Source: Chryseobacterium jejuense
Lineage (GTDB): Bacteria > Bacteroidota > Bacteroidia > Flavobacteriales > Weeksellaceae
Direction of reading: 5' to 3'
Assembly (NCBI RefSeq): GCF_017877355.1
Contig: NZ_JAGIPR010000001.1
Coordinates: 767,984-831,983, forward strand
DNA: 64,000 bases
Positions 9,175 to 17,835 of the stretch are shown here, one piece after another. Under the pieces are notes generated by a model, which searched no databases, was not told the DNA's origin, and was given only the letters and a program-made list of their open reading frames with translations. The translations under genes were made by a program, and so were the position numbers. Within the stretch, counting starts at the first letter, position 1. Every line of letters starts with the position of its first letter.

Positions 9175-9672
9175 ATGCCGACTGATGCTTCTCATAAGCT
9201 GATTCCGATGACTACCTTTGTGCTTGAATATTATGCCCACGAAGGATATGCCGATCTTCAAACCCTGAGTTTGATGAATAATTATGCTAATTTTTTAAAA
9301 CGATCCCTTACCTTGGGAATGTTTGTTCCTGTAGACCCTAATGGAAATGTATTAAAGGAACCAAAAAATTATGCTTCATGGAAATCATTGGAGCATAATG
9401 ATGGAGAAAGAACGGATATGACTGGTTTTGAAGAATATGGCGAATATCAGAAAGCAGAACAGAAATGTATGTTTGAAGGTTTTAAGGTAGATTATAATGG
9501 GTATTCAAAAGTAAGAATTGTGGCTGCCTACGATACCTCTATAGAATTATCCTTCAATAAAAATGACCTTATCCCTACAGGCTTCAATGATGTGGAATCG
9601 CTAACTGTTTTTGATGATATCTTTTTAACTTCTAATGCATTAAAATTGATTGGAATAAAGGATAGAAAATAG
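9175..9672 (+). CDS. Hypothetical protein
   Basis: The frame is open from 9052, but the first 41 residues are basic and hydrophobic without domain character, so ATG 9175 (MPTDASHKL) is the preferred start, giving 165 residues. The product is acidic and soluble, with an early FVLEYYAHEGYADLQTL helix, a central EYGEYQKAEQKC segment and a C-terminal beta-rich part. No signal peptide or membrane segment is present. I recognise no family. It is divergent from the GNAT gene and is followed by the repeat island. Confidence 0.55.
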   Translation: MPTDASHKLIPMTTFVLEYYAHEGYADLQTLSLMNNYANFLKRSLTLGMFVPVDPNGNVLKEPKNYASWKSLEHNDGERTDMTGFEEYGEYQKAEQKCMFEGFKVDYNGYSKVRIVAAYDTSIELSFNKNDLIPTGFNDVESLTVFDDIFLTSNALKLIGIKDRK

Positions 9673-9946
9673 TCAGTCTATTATTTTTACTTTATAGAAT
9701 ACAATAGTTTTTTGATCTTGCTGACTTCTACTTTTATCACTCCGCAGGAATCTAAATATCATAATCATAAGGATTTTTAAAATACAAAGTTGATGTTTGA
9801 TTATGTTGAATTTTAAGTGAGCAAAGAGTTCATCGATTTGATGAAGCGTGCTGCTATCATTAGCTTAGCAACGGCTTTGCGACAATCTGAAGTCAAAGAT
9901 TTATTAAATAAACCTTTGCGTTGCTGTTAAATAGCTTTTTTTACTT

Positions 9947-9974
9947 AATACTTTTGTCTTGAAACAAAAGTATT
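9947..9974. repeat. Perfect 11-bp hairpin inside the repeat island
   Basis: AATACTTTTGT (9947-9957) pairs with ACAAAAGTATT (9964-9974) across a 6-base loop. It lies just left of the larger three-tier palindrome and may be part of the same element. Confidence 0.6.
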
Positions 9975-10003
9975 CAAAAGTTCAAGACTGGAATCATCCA
10001 CTA

Positions 10004-10123
10004 AAAATTTCAATGTACTCCTAAAATTCCCAAACTCGCATGGACCAATCGGTTCTGCTTCGATTCAAAATTGTAGCCATGCTCAGACAGTGGGAATTTT
10101 TTAACGGATTACATTGAAATTTT
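10004..10123. repeat. Three-tier nested palindrome of 120 bases
   Basis: Three pairs of arms are nested: AAAATTTCAATGTA at 10004-10017 with its exact complement at 10110-10123 (14 bp), AAAATTCCCA at 10023-10032 with 10091-10100 (10 bp), and GCATGG at 10038-10043 with 10077-10082 (6 bp). The nesting predicts one long stem with small internal loops, as a structured RNA or a MITE/REP-like DNA element would have. No protein frame explains it. Confidence 0.65.
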
Positions 10124-10790
10124 CTTAACGTTCCTGATTCCTAGGTCGATTAAAAGGTTTATTAATTAATATTCTTCGTTTAATCAACCCATTTGGGGTC
10201 TATTATTAGCTCACTGTTCCAATAGAATAGCTACTTTGATTTTGCTAACTTTTACTTTTGTCACTCCGCAGGAGTCTAAATATGGTAAACATAAGGATTT
10301 TTAAAACGCAAAGTTGATATTTGGTTACGTTAAATTTTAAGTGAGCAAAGAGTTTCATCGATTTTCAATCGATTTGATGAAGCATACTGCTACCATTAGG
10401 TTAGTCAACGGCTTTACCGTAACCTTTGCTTCCTAGAATCATAAGCTCAGAAAATAAAATCTTTGCGTTAAATTCAAATTATTATCATCTTACTTTTTAT
10501 AAAACGCAAAGTTGATGTTTGGTTATGTTAAATTTTAAGTGAGTAAAGAGTTCATCGATTTGATGAAGCGTACTGCTACCATTAGCTTAGTCAACGGCTT
10601 TGCCGCAACCTTTGCTTCCTAGAATCATAAGCTTAGAAAATAAAACCTTTGCGTTAAATTCAAATTATTATCATCTTACTTTTTATAAAACACAAAGCTG
10701 ATGTTTGGTTACGTTAAATTTTAAGTGAGCAGAGAGTTCATCGATTTTCAATTGATTTGATGAAGTGTACCGTTAATTGATGACTATTAT

Positions 10791-10822
10791 AAAAAACCTT
10801 TATCAACATTGGATAAAGGTTT
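10791..10822 (-). terminator. Terminator of the cysteine-rich peptide gene
   Basis: AAACCTTTATC (10794-10804) pairs with GATAAAGGTTT (10812-10822) around a 7-base loop. On the minus strand a T run follows. It lies 10 bases after the peptide stop at 10832. Confidence 0.75.
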
Positions 10823-10831
10823 CTATTTCAA

Positions 10832-11059
10832 TCATCTGACACATTCACCAGAACGACATTGATATCCTGATGGACACAGCCCGTTAATACAAGGTCCTGC
10901 AATATCGGGATAACACTTTTCATCTGCTCTACAATGGGAATTAGGCGGACATAAACTGATAAGATTTCCAATACAGACTCCTACAGGAAGAGGTAAATTA
11001 ATCTCAATACCTATTGCTCCGGCAATGTTTTTTAATGTTTTTCTGTTTAATTTTTTCAT
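10832..11059 (-). CDS. Cysteine-rich leader-type peptide (bacteriocin-like)
   Basis: The 75-residue product begins MKKLNRKTLKNIAGA, which resembles the short KKLxRxxLKxIxGG leaders of Bacteroidota bacteriocin-like peptides exported by peptidase-containing ABC transporters. The usual GG is GA here (14-15). The remainder holds eight cysteines (29, 37, 43, 49, 57, 62, 68, 73), with two similar units, CPPNSHCRADEKC and CPSGYQCRSGEC, that look duplicated. All even-numbered, they could form four disulfides. No dedicated transporter, modification enzyme or immunity gene is next to it. It has its own terminator, so it is probably monocistronic. Confidence 0.65.
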   Translation of the reverse strand: MKKLNRKTLKNIAGAIGIEINLPLPVGVCIGNLISLCPPNSHCRADEKCYPDIAGPCINGLCPSGYQCRSGECVR

Positions 11060-11200
11060 GGTTTTAGTTTTAAGAAGTCATTGTTTTTTAATAAGTTTCA
11101 TACTTGTTACTTAATATATGAATAGATCAAAGGTAACTATCATTTTATGAGGAGTATACAGTAGTTTTACTGAATTTACAGAAGGTAGTTAAAATGGTTT

Positions 11201-11330
11201 GAAGCTGGAAGAAGGAGGCTGGAAGATACTGTTCAACTTACTATTTCTGAAAGTTAATCCAAACAAATTTTTGTAAGAAAAAATAGAGCAAGTGCTTTTC
11301 TGGCTTTAATAACTTCCCTCTTCCAGCTTC
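11201..11330. repeat. Intergenic element with GAAGCTGGAAG inverted ends, copy 1
   Basis: GAAGCTGGAAGAAGG (11201-11215) pairs with CCCTCTTCCAGCTTC (11316-11330), 14 of 15 positions. Similar arms occur at about 40793, 42822 and 43636. The interior has no gene and differs between copies. Confidence 0.6.
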
Positions 11331-11338
11331 AGACTTCC

Positions 11339-12859
11339 TTACTTTAGAAATGATTTGAATATGGTTACCAGGCTCATCAGAATAACAACTATTCCTACCA
11401 CAACAAACATTTTCTTTGTAGGGAGTTTGGAAGTAAGCATAGCAGAAAACGGAGCAGTAAAAACGCCACCTAACAGAAGCCCCAAAACAATATTCCAATG
11501 GTGAATCCCAATGGTAAAGATAAAAGTGATGGCGCTTGTTAATGTCAGTAAAAATTTCGCAACGGTTGAACTTCCAACAACATAGCGCGGAATTCTTCCT
11601 TCTTTAATTAATGTTCCGGTTACTAATGGCCCCCATCCACCTCCAGCAAAGGAATCTATAAAACCACCAACGAGTCCCAGTACTCTCAGATTGGTTCTTT
11701 TTTTGGTTTTGATGCGGTTTTTACTCTTATCCTTAAAGGCATTTCTGAGAATATTTGATCCTAGATATAAGGTGTAGCAGGCAATGATAGGTTTTACAAT
11801 ATGAGCATAATGTTCGCCATAATGAGATAAGGTTAATGCTCCAATGATAGATCCCACGATCGCCAACGGAAACAATACCCAAACCATCTTTTTATTGACA
11901 TTTCCTAATTTGTAGTGGCTAAATCCTCCTGCTGCTGTTGTAAAAGATTCTGCAGAATGAATACTTGCACTCACAACAGGTGGTGGAACGTTCAGTAATA
12001 ATAATATGGTGGTACAAATTACACCATATCCCATTCCCATAGATCCGGCAACAATTTCAGCCATAAAACCGGCAAACAACATCCAGTAAAAAATATGTCC
12101 ATCTTTACTGAGAAAATTCTGAATATCATCAGAAAGATCAAACTGATAAACGACCAGTCCAAATATTCCAAAAAGAAGCATAACCCCTATGATTACGAGA
12201 TAAATATTGGCTTTTCTCTGTGCCATTTTAGTAATGCTGATGAGCTTTTCTATCTCTAAATCAGCTTTTGCAGGAGCAGCTTTTCCATCAGACAGATATT
12301 GTGTGGTGATCTTGTTGAGTTCCGTTACTTTATGATTAAAGTCTCCTTTTAATTGATTGCGTATACTTTGCATATTATCAAGCACAAGATCCATTTCATC
12401 CGGAATGGTTTCTGTGAATGTTTCTCTGAGTCTTTTGGCAATTGTTGGCGATTTTCCATTCGTAGAAATCGCGATTTTGAGGCTTCCTTTTTTAACAATG
12501 GAACCTAAGTAAAAATCACAAAGTTCGGGCTTGTCTGCAATATTGACCAATACATTCTTTTGATGGGCATCTTCGCGGATTTGTGCAGCTAATTCAATAT
12601 CATTCACAGCGATAATTGCCACATCGGTATCATTAAAATCATCATCATGATAAGCTCTTTCGTATAATGTGAGATTGATAAACTGATGCTGTAAGGCTCT
12701 AACTTCAGGAATAATTTCCTTTGCTATGAGTCTTATGGAAGTTTCAGGAGAATTACCCAATACCGATTCCAGTTTTTCTAGGGCAATTTTTCCGCCCCCA
12801 ATGATGAGTAACGATAATGTTTCAAGTTTTAAAAATACGGGATATAAGGAATTGCTCAT
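11339..12859 (-). CDS. Precorrin-2 dehydrogenase domain fused to TSUP sulfite/sulfate transporter
   Basis: The 506-residue protein joins two units. Residues 1-155 match the N-terminal module of CysG/Met8/SirC: Rossmann loop IIGGGK (19-24), AIIAVND, and NIADKPELCDF with D109 at the position of the catalytic Asp of CysG. This part should oxidise precorrin-2 and may insert iron to make siroheme. Residues about 218-506 are a multi-helix TauE/SafE (TSUP) permease with paired GGGW..GPL and FAGFMAEIVAGSMGMG motifs, a family that moves sulfite, sulfate or organosulfonates. A linker (160-215) separates them. It is 5 bases behind the TonB-dependent receptor and is the last gene of the cysteine locus, so it supplies siroheme to CysI and anion traffic to the pathway. 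Confidence 0.85.
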   Translation of the reverse strand: MSNSLYPVFLKLETLSLLIIGGGKIALEKLESVLGNSPETSIRLIAKEIIPEVRALQHQFINLTLYERAYHDDDFNDTDVAIIAVNDIELAAQIREDAHQKNVLVNIADKPELCDFYLGSIVKKGSLKIAISTNGKSPTIAKRLRETFTETIPDEMDLVLDNMQSIRNQLKGDFNHKVTELNKITTQYLSDGKAAPAKADLEIEKLISITKMAQRKANIYLVIIGVMLLFGIFGLVVYQFDLSDDIQNFLSKDGHIFYWMLFAGFMAEIVAGSMGMGYGVICTTILLLLNVPPPVVSASIHSAESFTTAAGGFSHYKLGNVNKKMVWVLFPLAIVGSIIGALTLSHYGEHYAHIVKPIIACYTLYLGSNILRNAFKDKSKNRIKTKKRTNLRVLGLVGGFIDSFAGGGWGPLVTGTLIKEGRIPRYVVGSSTVAKFLLTLTSAITFIFTIGIHHWNIVLGLLLGGVFTAPFSAMLTSKLPTKKMFVVVGIVVILMSLVTIFKSFLK

Positions 12860-12864
12860 CTTGA

Positions 12865-15738
12865 TTACAGTTTTAAATCATAGGTAAAAGCGAGATAATA
12901 TAAGCCTCCTATTTCAGGGCCGGCTGCATATTGGAAATAACGTCTGTTCAGTAGATTGGTTGCTCCAATTTTTACATTAGCATGAATCTCAGGAATTTTC
13001 CAGGTGGCTTGTGCATCAATAGTATAGTAAGCCGGAATTTGTCCGGATGCTAAAGGACTTTCCCAGGCAAAACTGTTCTGCCACCTAGCCACTACTGTAA
13101 ATCCAATATTCTTGATAATTTCTCTGTTCCCAACACTTACATTGACCATCCATTTAGGCGTATTAAATGCCGTAATAAACAGGTCCGAAGTATTATTGGA
13201 GGCCAGATCGTTATAAGATACATTGGCATTGACATTGTAGTTTTTAATCACATTGTATCGGATCCCAAAGGAAGTTCCATAACTTTTATAAGTACTGTTG
13301 CTATTGGTATAAACCCTGTATCGGTCCTGTTTACTTCTGTCCAGCATGGCAAGAACTGCTGTATTGCTTCCTATCTGGCTGTTTTTAGGAACTGCTACTT
13401 CCACTTGTCCTAGGAATCCTTCATAGATATTGTAGTAAAAATCCCAGTCCAGCGCCAGTTTATTATTAAAGAAGACCGATTTATAGCCTATTTCAAATGA
13501 ATTGATCTTTTCCGGCTGTAACTTTTGCAGATTGGCAATGGCTAAAAGCTGTTTATGATCCTGTGCAGCCTGACTTTGGCTTTTTCCACCGTCTACATCA
13601 GCATTTACTGCAGCAGTAAATCGGTCAATGGAAGCTAAGGTATAGGAATTTTCCAGGTACCCTAATCCATCATTCACTTTTGTCAATCCGCCTACTCTTC
13701 TTACATTTCCGTTATTGACGAAGGAAAGGGCTTCAAATAAGGATGGAAAACGGTACCCGTTTTGAAAAGATGCTCTGAAATTGTGCTGTTTAACAGGAGA
13801 ATAAACAATGCTGATTCTCGGATTAAGTTTAGCTTCAAACTCAGGGTTTCTGTCGATACGGAGTGCTGCATTAATTTTTAATTTTTCATCAAAGAAAAGT
13901 TTGGTAATCTGTGCAAAGGCTCCATATTTCTGATAGATAACATCCTTACCGAAGGTTCCGTCGGATAAAGGAATATTTCTTGCAGCAACAGGTCTGTTGA
14001 AATCTACAAAGTTGTTTCCATCAGGAGTGATGCTGTACAAACGGTAATCTATTCCGGCCAAAAGACTAAAAACCTTTACAAACCTTGTGAAATCATAAGT
14101 AAGTTCACCCTGATAAAATCTGGATTTTTGTTCCAATTTGGCCCCTCCTGTTGCGGGAGCCCCGGCGACTCCTCCATTGGCTGAATCCCAATTGTTGATT
14201 CCGATAATGGTATTTTTTAACTGCTCAAAGGTTGTAGTTCCGGGTACTAGTCTATTTTTATCAGCTTCGCGGCGGGCAAGTATAAGAGCATCATTCAGGT
14301 TGGTTCCGGAATTAAGACTATTTTGAAGTGCGGTTTGAAAAATGCTTTTCCAATTATTGTTTGAAAGATTGGTCAGATCAAGATTATCAGCCAAAGGCTT
14401 CAGATTATAAGAATCTCCGGTATTTTCTATGGATACATAGGCTCTGAAAGTAAGCTCTTTGCCGGTAAGCTCTATCTTATGGTTTTGAACCGTAGCATTT
14501 TGTAAACGGATTTTATTTCCTCTTTGAAAAGTTCCATCTAGTAATCCGTAACGGTAAACGTAAGAAGCTTTCCATTGATCTCCAAAATGATAGTATAATC
14601 CTGCATCAAATTTAATATTCTTTACTTCCGGGCTTACCAGGTCTTTTTCCAGATATCCTGTTCTGGAAACATTGAATGTCGTAGGTTTTCCGTTATAATC
14701 TACTTTTACCGCTACCCTGTTGTTTCTTTCATCCCCATATTTATTCCAAAGATCTTCTGCCGGATTATTGGCTAAAGAAAAATTAGGATTGGCTGTAATC
14801 AATGAATTAGAGTTCTGATCGGTCTGATTGTTTGAAATCCAGTCCGTTCCGGTAAAATAGGAAGCATTTACTTTAACAGCAAAGTTTTTATTGAATACTT
14901 TGGCAAATCTGATAGCACTTTCACCTAGAGAACTTATTTTATGATTGTAGTTGTCTACATGATTCATTCCGCCACGAAAATAAACACTTATTCCTTCAGA
15001 GGTAAACGGATCTTTGGTCTGGAGACTTGCCAATCCGTTGATGGCATTCATACCATACAATGCGGAAGCGGCTCCCGGAGTTACTTCCATTGACTGAATA
15101 TCCAGTTCTGTAGGGCCAATCGCATTTCCCAGTGGAACTCCTAAAGTTGCAGACTGCACATCTACTCCATCCACCAGCTGCATAAATCTGAAGTTGTTTG
15201 GAGAGTTGAAGCCTCTGGAGTTAGGAATTTTCAAAGTAAGGCTGGACGTTAAAAGCTGTAGTCCTTTTACATTTTCAAGTGTTTCATAAAAAGAGGCTGC
15301 TGGGCTTTCTCGGATGGTTTTAATATCAATCTTTTCAATAGCGATTGGTGATTTCAGTATTTTTTCCGGAATACGGGATGCCGAAATAACAACATCATCA
15401 ATAATGGTATTCTGAGGATTCAACCCAATGGTAAGTTTGTTGGAAAGCGAAAGAATCTCCACGGTTTGGCTGGAAAAGCCGTCTTTATTAATAACCAGTC
15501 GAAAAGGGATTGTTACTCTCGTTCTTATTTTGAAATTTCCGAGTTGATCTGTTGATGCGGTGTCCTGTGTATTTTCAATCTGTACTTTTACAGCATCAAG
15601 CCCTTTTTGGGTGCCTGTATTTCTGATGATTCCGCTTAATTCTATAAGCTGTTGTGCTTCTGCCAGATTGCAGAATAAAAATGTAAATAATATAACTCCT
15701 GTTTTAGGCAGGAAATATCCCTGTCTTTTGTTTTTCAT
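12865..15738 (-). CDS. TonB-dependent outer-membrane receptor in the cysteine locus
   Basis: The 957-residue protein has a signal peptide (cleavage near AEAQQ), a carboxypeptidase-regulatory-like N-terminal domain (about 32-105), a plug domain (about 110-240, with SASRIPEKILKSPIAIEKID and GASALYGMNAINGLASLQT) and a 22-strand-type barrel ending YYLAFTYDLKL. It is not SusC-like: no SusD partner is adjacent. It sits between cysI and the TSUP fusion, 5 bases from the latter, which suggests import of a sulfur-bearing or siroheme-related nutrient, though the substrate cannot be read from the sequence. The 391-base gap to cysI suggests its own promoter. Confidence 0.85.
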   Translation of the reverse strand: MKNKRQGYFLPKTGVILFTFLFCNLAEAQQLIELSGIIRNTGTQKGLDAVKVQIENTQDTASTDQLGNFKIRTRVTIPFRLVINKDGFSSQTVEILSLSNKLTIGLNPQNTIIDDVVISASRIPEKILKSPIAIEKIDIKTIRESPAASFYETLENVKGLQLLTSSLTLKIPNSRGFNSPNNFRFMQLVDGVDVQSATLGVPLGNAIGPTELDIQSMEVTPGAASALYGMNAINGLASLQTKDPFTSEGISVYFRGGMNHVDNYNHKISSLGESAIRFAKVFNKNFAVKVNASYFTGTDWISNNQTDQNSNSLITANPNFSLANNPAEDLWNKYGDERNNRVAVKVDYNGKPTTFNVSRTGYLEKDLVSPEVKNIKFDAGLYYHFGDQWKASYVYRYGLLDGTFQRGNKIRLQNATVQNHKIELTGKELTFRAYVSIENTGDSYNLKPLADNLDLTNLSNNNWKSIFQTALQNSLNSGTNLNDALILARREADKNRLVPGTTTFEQLKNTIIGINNWDSANGGVAGAPATGGAKLEQKSRFYQGELTYDFTRFVKVFSLLAGIDYRLYSITPDGNNFVDFNRPVAARNIPLSDGTFGKDVIYQKYGAFAQITKLFFDEKLKINAALRIDRNPEFEAKLNPRISIVYSPVKQHNFRASFQNGYRFPSLFEALSFVNNGNVRRVGGLTKVNDGLGYLENSYTLASIDRFTAAVNADVDGGKSQSQAAQDHKQLLAIANLQKLQPEKINSFEIGYKSVFFNNKLALDWDFYYNIYEGFLGQVEVAVPKNSQIGSNTAVLAMLDRSKQDRYRVYTNSNSTYKSYGTSFGIRYNVIKNYNVNANVSYNDLASNNTSDLFITAFNTPKWMVNVSVGNREIIKNIGFTVVARWQNSFAWESPLASGQIPAYYTIDAQATWKIPEIHANVKIGATNLLNRRYFQYAAGPEIGGLYYLAFTYDLKL

Positions 15739-16129
15739 TGTTCTTCTATTTTAGGTGAGTGAGAATGGGGCTGTTTGAATGTGAGAATTACCACAAAAGG
15801 GATAAAAGATGTTAACCACCCCGTCAAAAATTATTTGAATTTTTGCCACCCCTCCTCTGGAGGGGAATATTGAGTCCTTCAATTGTAATGCTTGTAAATG
15901 TTGGAGGTTCTCACAAAGCTTTAGTGTACTTTTATACGCAAAGTATGTTACTTAAAAAATACTTAAGTGTTTAAAAGCTTTTGTGACTTTTGTGGTTTAA
16001 ATAGAATTCAAACAACCTGTATATGTTGTCAGTATTGAAAATCAACAACACATACACATTCGTTCACCTGGAAGAAATGGTTGATGTTTTTTTAGTTTTT
16101 TCTGGTCATAAAAAAGGCTGGTCATATAT
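15739..16129. other. Gene-free spacer between cysI and the TonB-dependent receptor
   Basis: I see no gene here. The spacer holds an imperfect inverted repeat ACCACAAAAGGGATAAAAG (15790-15808) with CTTTTGTGACTTTTGTGGT (15978-15996), 16 of 19 positions, and inside it one copy of the CCACCCCGTCAAAAATT repeat family. Its length splits the locus into two probable transcription units. Confidence 0.6.
15813..15874 (+). repeat. CCACCCCGTCAAAAATT dispersed repeat, copy 1
   Basis: The core CCACCCCGTCAAAAATT is followed by TTTGAATTTTTGCCACCCCTCC and then a small hairpin CCCCTCC..GGAGGGG. Two further copies lie at about 48378-48432 (minus orientation) and 58566-58624. Copies are intergenic. Confidence 0.7.
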
Positions 16130-17806
16130 TCAGTTTAAGGTTTGCAAGTAACGGTATGAAAAATCACCAAAAGTTTCTTCGGTATGTTTTTCATTAACAT
16201 AGATTCCGAAAAGTTCATCCAGAGTAGTCAGAATTTCTTCTTCACCAATATTTTCTCTGTATTTTGTATTTAATCGCATTCCCAATCGGTCTCCTCCGAT
16301 GTGAAGATTGTATTTTCCATAAGCTGTACCTACAAATCCGATTTCAGCATTAGGAGATCTTCCGCATCCATTAGGACATCCGGTCATTCTGATGGTAATA
16401 TCTTCCTCTAAAAGGCCGTATTTTTCAAGAATAGGTTCTATTTTGGTCACCAAAGATGGTAAATAACGTTGTGCTTCTGCCAAAGCCAGTGAACATGTAT
16501 TCAAGGCAACACAAGCCACAGAGTTTTTACGTAGGGCACTTGCTTTTTCAGTAGCATCCGAAATTCCATATTTGTGTAAAAGATTTTCTATAGTTGCTTT
16601 ATCTTCTTCATTGATATCAGCAACAATAAGGTTCTGGTTACAGGTAAATCTGAAATTCACATGTGCTGTCTGAGCAATTTTTAATAATCCGGATTTCAAA
16701 GGATATCCTTCAATGTCAAGAACTCTTCCATGCTCTACAAATAAGGTGTAAAACCATTTTCCTTCATGGTTTTGTGTCCATCCGTAACGGTCTTTTCTTT
16801 GTTCGAACTTAAATTCTCTGGTAGGTTCAAAACTGAATCCTGTTCTTTGTTCTACTTCGGCCCTGTACTGATCGATGCCAAGTTTATCAATGGTGTATTT
16901 TAATCTTGAAAGTTTTCTGTCACTTCTGTTTCCGAAATCACGCTGTACCGTAATGATTTCATACACTGCTTTTAAAGCTTTTTCTTCAGAATCTACAAAG
17001 CCAAGAACAGAAGCTAATCTTGCATAAGTGGCCTCATTCCCATGAGTAGCTCCTAAACCTCCTCCGGCAGCGATATTATATCCTACGATCTCATTGTTTT
17101 CTACGATGGCGATCAGAGCTATATCATTAATAAATACATCTACATCATTATTAGGCGGAACCGCAATTCCGATCTTCAGCTTTCTGGGAAGATATCTGTC
17201 CTGATATAAAGGATCTTCTTCAGTTTTTCGGTCTACAAGCAGTTCATCATCAATCCAGACATCATAATAAGACTTGGTTTTCGGAAGGCACATTTCACTT
17301 ATTTTACCTGCCAGCTCATACGTTTGCTGATGCAATGGAGATTCTGACGGATTTGCTGTACACGTCACATTTCTGTTCACATCACCACAAGCCGCAATAG
17401 AATCAAGATGATTCAGGTTGAAACTCTGAATGGTAGGTTTTAAATGAGATTTTAAAATACCATGCAACTGAAGTGTTTGTCGGGTTGTTATTTTGATGGT
17501 TCCCGTAGAATGGTCATTTGCAATATCATTCACGCCAATCCATTGGTCTGAGGTTAAAAATCCACCGGGAAGCCTTAGTCTTATCATATAGGAATACAGC
17601 CATTCCAGTTTTTTAGCTACACGCTCTTCCCTTCTGTCCCTGTCATCCTGCTGGTACATTCCATGGAACTTGATTAGGGTTTGATCGTCTTCTCTTATGG
17701 CTCCTGTAAAATCATCGGCAAGGCTTTCCTTTAAGGTTCCTCTGAGTCCGTTGCTTTGGGTTTTAATTCTTTCTACAGGGGAAAGGTTATCTTTATGGTT
17801 CATCAT
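16130..17806 (-). CDS. cysI: Sulfite reductase hemoprotein subunit (NADPH-dependent)
   Basis: CysI reduces sulfite to sulfide by six electrons on a siroheme coupled to a 4Fe-4S cluster. The 558-residue protein has both ferredoxin-like repeats and cluster ligands C432, C438 (CVALNTC), C477 and C481 (TGCPNGCGR), close to the E. coli positions. Basic residues for sulfite binding lie in RQTLQLHG and RNVTC. The start at 17806 is the first of two adjacent ATGs. It follows cysJ by 29 bases and gets siroheme from the methyltransferase at 19535 and the dehydrogenase domain at 11339. Length and motifs fit the family well. Confidence 0.95.
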   Translation of the reverse strand: MMNHKDNLSPVERIKTQSNGLRGTLKESLADDFTGAIREDDQTLIKFHGMYQQDDRDRREERVAKKLEWLYSYMIRLRLPGGFLTSDQWIGVNDIANDHSTGTIKITTRQTLQLHGILKSHLKPTIQSFNLNHLDSIAACGDVNRNVTCTANPSESPLHQQTYELAGKISEMCLPKTKSYYDVWIDDELLVDRKTEEDPLYQDRYLPRKLKIGIAVPPNNDVDVFINDIALIAIVENNEIVGYNIAAGGGLGATHGNEATYARLASVLGFVDSEEKALKAVYEIITVQRDFGNRSDRKLSRLKYTIDKLGIDQYRAEVEQRTGFSFEPTREFKFEQRKDRYGWTQNHEGKWFYTLFVEHGRVLDIEGYPLKSGLLKIAQTAHVNFRFTCNQNLIVADINEEDKATIENLLHKYGISDATEKASALRKNSVACVALNTCSLALAEAQRYLPSLVTKIEPILEKYGLLEEDITIRMTGCPNGCGRSPNAEIGFVGTAYGKYNLHIGGDRLGMRLNTKYRENIGEEEILTTLDELFGIYVNEKHTEETFGDFSYRYLQTLN

Positions 17807-17835
17807 TATTTTTCTTTTAAGGGTACGGGTATTTT

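Larger units (their letters stand above)
9712..10790. repeat. Intergenic repeat island with degenerate direct repeats
   Basis: This gene-free block holds four related copies of a unit that starts near AAAACGCAAAGTTGATGTTT. The copies lie at about 9775-9930, 10287-10500, 10501-10686 and 10687-10772 (partial). The second and third are near-identical tandem units of about 190 bp. The first and second copies are also preceded by a shared stretch TCACTCCGCAGGA(A/G)TCTAAAT at 9736 and 10259. No credible coding frame spans the block. Copies contain CATCGATTT..AAATCGATG-type palindromes, so each unit could fold. Confidence 0.75.

Noticed and set aside
11241..11498. Minus-strand frame of 85 residues across the end of the TSUP gene
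   Set aside because: It overlaps the transporter C-terminus and the GAAGCTGG element in another frame.
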